From contig CAWFTF010000020.1 in NCBI GenBank assembly GCA_963818645.1, positions 124,001-188,000 of the forward strand: a stretch of 64,000 nucleotides of DNA, written 5' to 3'. Position 1 is the first letter of the stretch, and the number at the start of each line of letters is the position of its first letter. A program made the position numbers and the translations under genes. Below the pieces are notes generated by a model. It was not told the DNA's origin and searched no databases. It saw only the letters and a list, made by a program, of their open reading frames with translations. The stretch is from Gp6-AA40 sp963818645. GTDB taxonomy: Bacteria; Acidobacteriota; Vicinamibacteria; Vicinamibacterales; UBA2999. Below are positions 34,916 to 42,614 of this stretch, piece after piece.

Positions 34916-35873
34916 ATTTTTCAACCGGCGGCGTGCCGTACGTGTGGAACGTCTCGACGGTCTTGAGTCCCCAGGCCTGCCCCTTCTTTCGCTCGGCCTC
35001 GGTCCACACGATCGGCTGCCAGTCCGGGGCGAGCATCAACCGGGCTCCGGCGCTGTCGAACTCGATCCGGTTGCCACCGGGCTCGTACACATAGAGGAAG
35101 AACGTCTGCTGCACACCGTGCTTGTGCGGCCCGGTCTCGATGAAGACATCGTTTTCGAGACAGATATCAGCCGCGCGAAGCACCTCTTCCTTCGAATCGA
35201 CTGCCCAGGTCGCGTGGTGGAATCGACCATGCGCGCCGTAGTGATCTGCGGTGAACGCGACGTCGTACGTCTTGTTGTTGCATGTCACCCAGACGCCGGC
35301 GATCTGCCCGTTGTCGAGCTTGATCATCTCGGTCGTGCGCATGCCCAGCGTGTCTTCCATGAAGCGCTGCAGGCCGGCGACATCGGACGTGAGCAGGTTC
35401 AGGTGATCGAGCCGCCGCACATTGGCGCCACGCGCCGGAAACCGCATCGCCTGATTCTTGAGCGACGGCTTCAGCTCGGGCGGCGCCTTGTACCACTCCG
35501 TCTCCCAGTACAGCTCCATGTTGTGGCCGTCGGGCGTGGTGAACGCGTAGGCCGGCCCGTGTCCGAGGTCGCCGTCGGTCCATCCCTTCCCGGTGCCACC
35601 ACGCTCGATGATCGCAACACGGCGCGCGAGCGCCTCGGGGCTGCTCGCGCGAAATGCGAAGTGCCCCATTCCCGCGGCCTTCGCGGCAGTCAGCTTGAGC
35701 GTGTGGTGCTCGTAATCATCCCAGCCGCGCAGGTAGACCGACTCGCCGCGACGGGCGGTTTCGGTCATCCCCATGACGTTGACGAAGAAGTTGAGGCTCT
35801 CGTCGGGCTTGGGTGTGAGGATTTCCAGGTGCGCGAGGTGCGCGAGGTCGAAGGAGCGGATTGTCGACTGCAT
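34914..35873 (-). CDS. VOC-family extradiol (catechol 2,3-dioxygenase-type) dioxygenase
   Basis: A 319-residue two-domain vicinal-oxygen-chelate protein. The N-terminal module starts LAHLAHLEILTPKPDESLNF. The C-terminal catalytic module carries the iron-ligand pattern His in RRLDHLNLLTSDV, His in FHHATWAV and Glu in PGGNRIEF, with a conserved acid/base region ETGPHKHGVQQ. It is expected to cleave a catecholic ring next to the hydroxyls using Fe(II). It is followed by galD on the same strand, so the pair is probably one operon 35873-33751 acting in phenolic degradation; the exact ring substrate cannot be read. Confidence 0.88.
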   Translation of the reverse strand: MQSTIRSFDLAHLAHLEILTPKPDESLNFFVNVMGMTETARRGESVYLRGWDDYEHHTLKLTAAKAAGMGHFAFRASSPEALARRVAIIERGGTGKGWTDGDLGHGPAYAFTTPDGHNMELYWETEWYKAPPELKPSLKNQAMRFPARGANVRRLDHLNLLTSDVAGLQRFMEDTLGMRTTEMIKLDNGQIAGVWVTCNNKTYDVAFTADHYGAHGRFHHATWAVDSKEEVLRAADICLENDVFIETGPHKHGVQQTFFLYVYEPGGNRIEFDSAGARLMLAPDWQPIVWTEAERKKGQAWGLKTVETFHTYGTPPVEK

Positions 35874-35904
35874 TCTCTAAAAGTCTACTTCTCAACAGCG
35901 GCTG

Positions 35905-36915
35905 CTACTTCGCCGCCTTCTCCTCGGCCCGAGCCGCGCTGAGGATGTTGGCCAGTCCGCGGTTGCCTTCGTGACACGCGTACTCGTATGGCGCATGCTC
36001 GGCGTCACGCTTGAGCGGCATCGCGTACGCCCACGACTGTTCCCACGTGTCGGGATCGTCGAAGCGGATCTCCCAGCGCAGCGTGTTGGCAGCGACCGGC
36101 GTGAACCGTTCGGTCACTTTGAGCTTCTCGCTCGCACCGCGGAACGCGATCAGCGGATGGAAGTTGGTCGTCTCGACCACCAGCGTGCTGCCCTCCCAGC
36201 GGCCCCGCGCATCGCCCATGTAGTTCTTCATGGCGGACGACAGATGCGAGCTGTTGTTCGTCGGGATGATGCGAATCTCGTGAATCATCTCGTAGCGAAT
36301 CGCGACGAAGCCCGGGCCCTGCGTGATGTCGTAGGCGTTGCCGTAGATCATCGGCGTCATCGACCCCGGCACGCCGAGCGAGATGCAGCGATCGTAGAGG
36401 CTGCGATCGGTCCACGAATCGGCCGGTCCCCGGCCCTTGCGAGCCGCCTGGCGCGCGGCCGTCCGCTGCCGAGCCGCCGCGGTGATCGGCGGAATCTTTC
36501 CGCTTGGCGGATCGAACACGAGCCAGGGCTGTGAGTTGTTGGCTTGCAAGTGCTCGTACCAATGCGACGGCCCCGCGCCGGTGTCCTCCTCCGAGCTTCC
36601 ACCGATGCTGCGCGCGCCCGCTTGCGCGCGCTTCTGCCGGTCCGCGCGAAGGGCGGCCATTTCCTTTTCGCCGAAGTCCTCGAGGCGCTTGCCCGCCAGA
36701 TCGGGCGGCTGCTCCATCGGCGTGCCGTTCTCGTCAGCGTTCGTGTAGATCCCCTGCAGGTCCGGCTCGCCCCACGGCGTCTGCAGCGGCGTGTATTCGC
36801 TTCGGGCAGCATTGCCGGCCCGAGGAGCCAGCGACTGCGCAGACGTGAAGGACGACCCCACAAGCGCCACCAGCACCACCGCTCCGCACAGCGTTATTCG
36901 TAGTGTGAATCGCAT
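35905..36915 (-). CDS. secreted protein related to the YHED/EDW superfamily
   Basis: A 336-residue protein with signal peptide (MRFTLRITLCGAVVLVALVG, ending SAQ). Conserved blocks are PWGEPDLQGIYTNADENGTP, ISLGVPGSMTPMIYGNAYDI, MIHEIRIIPTN, GRWEGSTLVVETTNFH and RWEIRFDDPDTWEQSWAYAM. The late blocks follow the same logic as YHED/EDW (GNxLxVxTxxL, TExF, DDPxxLxxPW), so it looks like a third branch of one superfamily. Common in soil Acidobacteriota, no enzymatic function known to me. It lies in a minus-strand run with the cassette C genes. Confidence 0.7.
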   Translation of the reverse strand: MRFTLRITLCGAVVLVALVGSSFTSAQSLAPRAGNAARSEYTPLQTPWGEPDLQGIYTNADENGTPMEQPPDLAGKRLEDFGEKEMAALRADRQKRAQAGARSIGGSSEEDTGAGPSHWYEHLQANNSQPWLVFDPPSGKIPPITAAARQRTAARQAARKGRGPADSWTDRSLYDRCISLGVPGSMTPMIYGNAYDITQGPGFVAIRYEMIHEIRIIPTNNSSHLSSAMKNYMGDARGRWEGSTLVVETTNFHPLIAFRGASEKLKVTERFTPVAANTLRWEIRFDDPDTWEQSWAYAMPLKRDAEHAPYEYACHEGNRGLANILSAARAEEKAAK

Positions 36916-36916
36916 A

Positions 36917-36974
36917 CCTTGTACCTTGAACTGTGAACCGTGAACCTTGAACTTCGCCTTTGACCTTTAACCTT
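36917..36974. repeat. TTGAACC/GTGAACC heptamer repeat
   Basis: Consecutive 7-nt units (TTGAACT, GTGAACC, GTGAACC, TTGAACT, then diverging TTTGACC, TTTAACC) fill most of the 64-bp gap between the 35905 gene and the EDW gene at 36980. No inverted partner arm is present at this locus. Confidence 0.6.
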
Positions 36975-36979
36975 CCGGC

Positions 36980-37870
36980 CTACTGCTTACAGGGCTGCGG
37001 ATTCCACTTCGCCCCGTCAGCTTCCTTCTTCCAGTTCGAGCTCGTGATGAACGGCTGCGCGAGGTTCTGCGGATCTTCCACGGTCGTCGTCACCACGAAC
37101 CAGTCGCCGGCGTCGGGATTCGTGAACCGCGTGAAGTTCTCGGTGATGACCGCGTCCTGGCTGTAGGGCACGCCGTTTCGACGCAGCCATCCAGGCAGCA
37201 TGTTGGTCGTCACGACCTTCAACGATCCCCAGCGCGGAGGTGGAGCACCGGCACCGCGTTCCAGGAACGCATCGAATGCGCCCCCACTGCGAACCCACTC
37301 AGCGGCCGAGTACCCCTGAAGCGTCCGTGGCTGCGATGCAATCGCGGACACCGTCTGTGGTGCTGCGCCCGGCGGCGTGAAATTGAGGACACGCGTTTGC
37401 TGTCCGGCGTCGGTTTCGATCTTCAGCGTGTTGTCGTCCTGCCAGCTGATACGCAGGCGACCAGGCATGCGCATGATGCCGCCCACGCCATACGCCTGGC
37501 ACTGCCCATCCTTCGATGGGTCCCAGGTGTCAGCCAGTTGCCGCGCGGCAGGCGTCATCGGCACGCTCGCGTAATCGCCCTTCGGCGGCGTGCGCATCCG
37601 CCACTGCCAGTCTTCGGTGACGACCGACACCCAGTTGCCCGTGAGATCGACCGGTGCCCCCTGACGTGCAGGCGGAGGCGGCCCGGCGGGTCCCCGGCCT
37701 CGGCCACGGCCACCGCCACCAGGAACGGCCGGCGGCTGCTGGCCTGCCGGTGTCGATGCCTCAGATGCTCGCTGCTTCGCCTCCGGCTCGACGACGACCG
37801 CGAAGATCACGGCGCACGCGATCGCAGCCGTCAACGGTGCGGTGACCGTCCTCAGAGTTCGCGCGCTCAT
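36980..37870 (-). CDS. EDW-family secreted protein, cassette C
   Basis: A 296-residue paralogue of the 25431 gene. Signal peptide, then a Gly/Arg/Pro-rich linker (GGGGRGRGRGPAGPPPP). The core is PVDLTGNWVSVVTEDWQWRM, TPPKGDYASVPM, ADTWDP, LRISWQDDNTLKIETDAGQQ, GWLRRNGVPYSQDAVITENF, DWFVVTTTVEDPQNLAQPFI, and WNPQPC at the end. The start ATG overlaps the MBL stop by 4 nt (37867-37870), the same coupling as in cassette A. Role unknown. Confidence 0.85.
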   Translation of the reverse strand: MSARTLRTVTAPLTAAIACAVIFAVVVEPEAKQRASEASTPAGQQPPAVPGGGGRGRGRGPAGPPPPARQGAPVDLTGNWVSVVTEDWQWRMRTPPKGDYASVPMTPAARQLADTWDPSKDGQCQAYGVGGIMRMPGRLRISWQDDNTLKIETDAGQQTRVLNFTPPGAAPQTVSAIASQPRTLQGYSAAEWVRSGGAFDAFLERGAGAPPPRWGSLKVVTTNMLPGWLRRNGVPYSQDAVITENFTRFTNPDAGDWFVVTTTVEDPQNLAQPFITSSNWKKEADGAKWNPQPCKQ

Positions 37871-38934
37871 TCCGATTTCCCCTTCTGCTGGTTCTTGCTC
37901 TGAGTCGGCTTGGCCGGTGGATTCGCCGCCACCATCTGCTTGTAGATCGTCTCGACGAACATCGACGTCGTCCAGAAGCCGCTGTCGCTGCCGTATCGCG
38001 GATCGAAGTCGAGCGTCGGCTTCTTCGCCTTCACCTGCTCGAGCGTCATGCCGCGCTTGACGTACTCCTTGATGCGATCGCGAACGATCGTCGCCATGTT
38101 GCGGTACTCGGTGACGTCCTGCTCGTCGGACAAGCGGCCGTGACCGGGGATCACCATCGTGCCGCCTTCGTTGACGTTGCTCGCGACGGTGATGTCCATG
38201 ATCGCGTTCAGCGCGTTGATGTAGCCATCGATGGTGCCGCCGTTGGCCGCGTCGATGAACGGATACATCACGGTCGTGAACAGATCGCCGGTGGCAAGCA
38301 CGTCTGCCTTGCGGAAGAAGACGAGGCTGTCGCCGTCGGTGTGCGCGTCCGGCTCGTGGATGATCTGCACAGCCTCACCGTTGAACAGGAACTCGCGCTT
38401 CTTGGTGATGTAGGTCTCCGTCGGCCATGCCGCAAACGGCACCTGCGGCTGCCCGGCAGGCGGGTCGGCGCTCAGGCGCTTCAGCACGTTTTCGTGCGCG
38501 ATGATTGCCGCGGTCGCTGTTGCCGCAGCACCGAGGTCGCCGACGACGTTGCCACCGGCGCGGAAGTGGCCGGCCTTGGAGATCGACTCGTTGCCGCCGA
38601 TGTGATCGCCGTGCACGTGCGTGTTCACGATGTAGCGAATCGGTCCGTCGCTGATCGCTCGAATGGCGCTGAGGATCTTGGTGCTCAGCGGCGCGAACTG
38701 CGTGTCCACGACCATGATTCCGTCGGACCCGGTGAACACCGTCGTGTTACCGCCGGCACCGACGAGCATGTAGACGTCGTCGCGCACCTTGACGGTGTCG
38801 ATCTGAACGTTGTCGAAGTTCTGATTCTGCTGCGCGATGGCTGTTCCCACCGCGAGCGCCGCGCCGACGACGAGTGCTGCCGCGACGGACAGAATGCGGG
38901 CCTTGCGTGACGTACTGGTCTGTAGCCTCATCAT
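37867..38934 (-). CDS. secreted MBL-fold metallohydrolase, cassette C
   Basis: A 355-residue protein; an N-terminal signal peptide (SVAAALVVGAALAVGTAIA) follows a Lys/Arg segment. The zinc site is intact: NTHVHGDHIGGNE with H106, H108, D110 and H111, HEPDAHTDGD, and IPGHGRLSDE. DTVKVRDDVYMLVGAGGNTT is the standard MBL opening. It is expected to hydrolyse an ester, lactone or similar bond in the periplasm; substrate unknown. The C-terminus is Lys/Gln-rich. It starts 1 nt after the YHED stop and overlaps the EDW start, so the three genes form a tight operon. Confidence 0.9.
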   Translation of the reverse strand: MMRLQTSTSRKARILSVAAALVVGAALAVGTAIAQQNQNFDNVQIDTVKVRDDVYMLVGAGGNTTVFTGSDGIMVVDTQFAPLSTKILSAIRAISDGPIRYIVNTHVHGDHIGGNESISKAGHFRAGGNVVGDLGAAATATAAIIAHENVLKRLSADPPAGQPQVPFAAWPTETYITKKREFLFNGEAVQIIHEPDAHTDGDSLVFFRKADVLATGDLFTTVMYPFIDAANGGTIDGYINALNAIMDITVASNVNEGGTMVIPGHGRLSDEQDVTEYRNMATIVRDRIKEYVKRGMTLEQVKAKKPTLDFDPRYGSDSGFWTTSMFVETIYKQMVAANPPAKPTQSKNQQKGKSE

Positions 38935-38935
38935 G

Positions 38936-39874
38936 TCAGCGACCCTGCTGTCCCTGTGGTGCGCCAGTCACGCGTTGCGCGCCGGTCTGTGGCGGCGGCA
39001 GCGGCGGAGGAATCGGCGCTTTCTTCAGCACGTCCTGGAACTCCGGATACATCGTCTGGGCGCCACCGTAGATGCCGACAAAAGGAATCTGGTGACGGCG
39101 GGCGTACTCTTCCTTGAAGGGATGCTCATCCGGCAGGTAGGCCGGGACGTCGCCTTCTGGACGATCCGCGATCTCGAGCACCGGGTCGCAGACCCAGAGC
39201 CATGTGCCCGCGGGAAGCTCTCGCGTGCTGCGCACGAAGTCCTGGCTCTTCACCAGCGGCTCGGTCAGGTACACGGGATCGACGAGCACGACGATGTGCG
39301 TCATGACCTCACCGTTGCGAACCATGTACTCCGTCATCTTCGCCTGGTCGCTCATCGGCACACCGTTGCGGCGCACCCACCCCTTCTTCAGGTGGGTGGT
39401 CTCCACGATCAGCATGTCGCCGTCGTAGCGGCCGGTTGAGAATCCCATCCAGGTGTGCGCCGCGTTGGGACCGGGGTGCGGACGTCCGTCCATCCAGATC
39501 GTGCGCGTCTGCTCGAACGTGCTGCTGTAGTGCTTAATCGCGATCAGGTCCTGCGTCTTCGGATCCTTCTCTTCCCAGATGCGCAGGTTGAGCGGACCGC
39601 GGTAGATATACGGCGAGACGTGCACGCGGCACTGCTCTTCGGGGAGCGTGAGGCGGGACGGGTCCCAGCTGTTCGCGTACTGGCGCGCCGAATCGTTGAT
39701 CGGGAGACCTGTGTAGTCGGTCAGTTCGGGTCCGGGGATGCGATCCGGTTGATCTTCGTGGTAGCGCGGTTGCCAGACTCCGGAAAAGTCCGCACCGGCC
39801 TGGGCGAACGCAGGGAGGCTTGCGCCAGCCACCAGCGACGCCGCGAGCGCGATAACGCTCATTAGTTTGGTCAT
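38936..39874 (-). CDS. YHED-family secreted protein, cassette C
   Basis: ATG 39874 (MTKLMSVIALAASLVAGAS) gives a signal peptide ending AFAQA; the in-frame codon at 39940 would add an unlikely leader. Core motifs are ADFSGVWQPRYHEDQPDRIP, GPELTDYTGLPINDSAR, WMDGRPHPGP, HTWMGFSTGRYDG, GWVRRNGVPMSDQAKMTEYM and VDPVYLTEPLV. The C-terminus is Pro/Gln-rich. First gene of the minus-strand cassette C operon (39874-36980), divergent from a LysR gene 139 bp away. Function unknown, periplasmic or secreted. Confidence 0.88.
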   Translation of the reverse strand: MTKLMSVIALAASLVAGASLPAFAQAGADFSGVWQPRYHEDQPDRIPGPELTDYTGLPINDSARQYANSWDPSRLTLPEEQCRVHVSPYIYRGPLNLRIWEEKDPKTQDLIAIKHYSSTFEQTRTIWMDGRPHPGPNAAHTWMGFSTGRYDGDMLIVETTHLKKGWVRRNGVPMSDQAKMTEYMVRNGEVMTHIVVLVDPVYLTEPLVKSQDFVRSTRELPAGTWLWVCDPVLEIADRPEGDVPAYLPDEHPFKEEYARRHQIPFVGIYGGAQTMYPEFQDVLKKAPIPPPLPPPQTGAQRVTGAPQGQQGR

Positions 39875-40013
39875 GATGTCTGTTCCTGAATGACGGATCC
39901 GGCAGCCGCCGGACAACGATCCACGCGCAACAAATTCCAACTGCCTATTCTACATGCGACCCGACTATGACTAGAATTGCGAATCTCGAATAAGTCAACG
40001 CGGCCTAATTTCT
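39875..40013. promoter_or_regulatory. divergent promoter region between cassette C and LysR regulator
   Basis: A 139-bp gap between outward-facing starts (39874 minus, 40014 plus). The part 39938-40010 is clearly more AT-rich than its surroundings (for example TTCTACATG, CTAGAATTGCGAATCTCGAA). This is the usual place for a LysR-type binding site; ATTGCGAAT at about 39976 is a candidate half-site. No convincing T-N11-A dyad could be fixed by eye. Confidence 0.4.
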
Positions 40014-40943
40014 ATGCATCCTTCCGACGTTCCTGACATTCGTGCCCGCGAACTGCTGACGGTCATGGCGCTGGCCGAATATGGCAGCTTCGTGGCAGCC
40101 GCCGCGTATCTGAAGACGTCGCAGCCGGCACTGACTCGCACCATCAAGCGCGTCGAGCGCGTCCTCGGCGTCATGTTGTTCGCGCGCAACACGCGTCGGG
40201 TGGAGATCACCGCCGCGGGACGAGAGTTCGTCGCCGTCGCCGAACGGATGCTCAACGAGCTGCACCTCACCGTGCGCAATCTGAGCGAGGTGACCAACGA
40301 GCAGCGCGGCCGCATCACACTGACGACCTACTCGGCGTTCGCGGTCAATCCACTACCCAAGCTCGTGCGCCGCTATCGCGAGACGCGGCCGCTCATCGAA
40401 GTACGAATTCGCGAGGGACGCCAGTCGGAGATCGTCGAAGACGTCCGCAATGGCGCCGCCGACTTCGGCATCGGCTATGTCAACGCGCTGCCCGATCTGC
40501 TCGAAGCGACGACGCTCAAGAAGGAACAGCTCTACGTCCTGATTCCAACGTCGCACCCGCTCGCGATCAAGAAGAAGCCGAAGGTCCGCCTCGCGGAGTT
40601 AAAGGACGAGCCGCTCGTCTCCGCACCCAACGACACCTACCTGCGTCGACTGGTGGACGCGGCAGCGATGTCCGCCGGGTTCACGCTGCACTACAGCGTG
40701 ACGGTCGATCGGTTGCTGAGCATCCTCCATCACGTCTTTGCCGGAGTTGGCATCGGCATTCTTCCGTCTGGCTGCATTCCGGAGATCCAGTGGGGCGAGG
40801 GATGTCACTTCGCCCTGCTCGTCGAACCATCGCTGTCTGTGACGGTGGGACTCATCTCTTCGCGCAGCCGTTACATGACTCCGGCTGCTGCAGGCATGGC
40901 GGCGCTCATCCGGGAACAGATGGCAACGAAGGCGAAGACGTAG
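40014..40943 (+). CDS. LysR-family transcriptional regulator
   Basis: A 309-residue regulator. The N-terminal helix-turn-helix is at residues about 8-67 (LLTVMALAEYGSFVAAAAYL, TSQPALTRTIKRVERVLG, FARNTRRVEITAAG). The effector domain from about 92 (RITLTTYSAFAVNPLPKLV) resembles periplasmic binding proteins. Divergent to the cassette C operon, which is its likely target by the usual LysR arrangement (inference). Aromatic-pathway LysR proteins often respond to pathway intermediates; the inducer is unknown. Confidence 0.93.
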   Translation: MHPSDVPDIRARELLTVMALAEYGSFVAAAAYLKTSQPALTRTIKRVERVLGVMLFARNTRRVEITAAGREFVAVAERMLNELHLTVRNLSEVTNEQRGRITLTTYSAFAVNPLPKLVRRYRETRPLIEVRIREGRQSEIVEDVRNGAADFGIGYVNALPDLLEATTLKKEQLYVLIPTSHPLAIKKKPKVRLAELKDEPLVSAPNDTYLRRLVDAAAMSAGFTLHYSVTVDRLLSILHHVFAGVGIGILPSGCIPEIQWGEGCHFALLVEPSLSVTVGLISSRSRYMTPAAAGMAALIREQMATKAKT

Positions 40944-40978
40944 TGAGCCGGGACCCGGGGCCCGGGATTCGGGACTCG
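40944..40978. repeat. GGGATTC-type heptamer repeat between convergent genes
   Basis: Units GGGACCC, GGGGCCC, GGGATTC and GGGACTC lie in the 36-bp gap between the LysR stop and the flavoprotein stop. Same family as at 41831-41905 and 55690-55742. Confidence 0.6.
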
Positions 40979-40979
40979 G

Positions 40980-42597
40980 CTAAGACGGACACGCCACCAG
41001 TCCGAGACGCTCGCGCACCTGCTTTCGTGTCAGCCCGAGCTTATCCGCGCCGCGAATCGTGTCGTCGAGGTCCACGCCGTACCAGTTCTTCTTGTCCGGA
41101 TCGCAGAGACCGGCAACATTCCAGTCAGCAATTGCCGTCGTCACGTCGCGTTCGTAGCGATCGTGTTCAACGTCGCCTGTCGCGACCGGAGACAGACGCG
41201 TCATCGCGCTGCTGAATCGATCGCTGTCGCCACAGAGGAAGCCGCGCGGCGTGCGCGGCGAGTCGAGTCGCCGCGCCATCTCGCTGAAGCTCGCGGCGGC
41301 AAAGTAGAACATCGAGTACGACGCGAACATCGGGAAGTCGCGGAAGCCTGCGTAGCTGCCGGCGATGAAGCGCGCCGTGCGATCGGCGTCCGCGAGCGTG
41401 GCGTCACTGTAGAGGCGGGTCTTTAGACCCGCCTGCGGGGTCAGGCCCGCCTGACCAAACGCGCCCGCGAGCCGTTCAATGCCGAGCAGCGTCAGCGGAA
41501 TTCCTGTCGAGAACAACGGATCGATGAACGCCGCTGCAGACGGAAGCATCGCCCAGCGGTCACCGACGCATTCAGCGGCACGATACGCCATGCGCGGCAT
41601 CCAGGTGAACGATCGGATCGGACGTGCATCGGCAAATTGCGTTGGCGATCGACGGATAGCGCGCCAGCAGCCTCCTCCACGCCGGCTCGCCTTCGGCGAG
41701 CTTCAATTCATCGGCGAGCCAGTCTTCAACCGCCACACCTGCACTCGTCACTCCATTTCCGAATCGCAGCACCCACATCCAGCCGCCGTCGAACACATGA
41801 TGCAGCGCGGCATCGTCGATTGGATACGGAACCGGGACTCGGGACTCGGGATCCGGGATTCGGGATTCGGGATTCGGGGTTCGGGATTCGGGATTCGGGA
41901 TTCGAAAGTCCTCCAGTTCGTCGCATCGAGCTACGTCGGTGAAGTGCGAGAACAATGCCTGCGTCGGCGGATAACCGTCGAAGCCGCGATCTGCGATGCC
42001 GAGCGCCCTGCTCAGAAATCCTCGCGGCCCTGACGCATCGACGACAAACTGCGCGCGGATGCGAAAGCTCTGACCCTGTCGCGTTCCTCGCAGCAGCGGA
42101 TCTCCTGATGGCTGCCACTCGATGCCATCGAGGTCGACGAGATCGCGATAGTCCACCCCGAGTGCGATCGCCTCGTTGACCAGAAACTGATCGACGTCGC
42201 TTCGCAGCCAGTGCGTGTCGGACAGCTCGTCGCTCGGGCTTGCCGCCACGAGCAGCTGATTCGTCCGGTCCTCATCGGCCTTGTACGCGCGGCCGGCCTC
42301 GTGCTTGAAGTAGGTGAACCCGCGCTTGAGTCCGCACACGACGTGGGGGTAGGTGCGCTGCCATGTGCCAAACGCAGAGAGCGGCCGTACGCGTGGAAGG
42401 TCGTATCGATCGGAGAGCTGCTCGATCAGAATGCCCGCGAGCGGCGACGCCGATTCGCCAATCGCGAACCGCGGGTGCTTCCCGCGCTCGAGCAGCGTCA
42501 CGCGATACCCGAGACGTCGCGCGATCATCGACAGGAGCGAGCCGCCGAACCCCGAGCCGATGACGACGAGATCCGTATCCGAGTGGACCGAGGTCAC
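40980..42597 (-). CDS. FAD-dependent oxidoreductase, flavin-halogenase-like, one frameshift and two captured repeats
   Basis: The N-terminal part has the FAD-binding GxGxxG (DLVVIGSGFGGSLLSMIARR) and the halogenase-type GESASPLAGILIEQL. The middle has VDASGPRGFLSRALG and a WxWxh segment (GGWMWVLRFGNG), where canonical tryptophan halogenases have WxWxIP. At about 41637-41645 the frame changes; QFADARPIRSFTW then leads to MPRMAYRAAECVGDRWAMLP and the C-terminal half. Two inserts come from repeats: a (RIPNPES)-like heptad run at 41831-41905 and AGLTPQAGLKTRL at 41411-41456. Halogenation or hydroxylation of a phenolic is possible; activity with these inserts is uncertain. Confidence 0.72.
41411..41456. 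repeat. GGCGGGTC-AGACCCGCC hairpin repeat inside coding sequence
   Basis: AGGCGGGTCTTTAGACCCGCCT forms a perfect 8-9-bp stem at 41412-41433. A second unit, GGGGTCAGGCCCGCC, follows to 41456. It lies in frame within the flavoprotein gene. The same hairpin type occurs between genes at 60857 and, in a variant, at 55660. Confidence 0.75.
41831..41905. repeat. GGGATTC heptamer tandem repeat inside coding sequence
   Basis: About ten consecutive 7-nt units (GGGACTC, GGATCCG variants, then mostly GGGATTC). Because 7 nt repeats give a 7-codon period, the minus strand encodes a peptide with period 7 (RIPNPES, RTPNPES, RIPDPES) inserted in the flavoprotein. The run keeps the frame. Confidence 0.85.
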
Positions 42598-42614
42598 AAC
42601 AGGAGGGTAACGCG

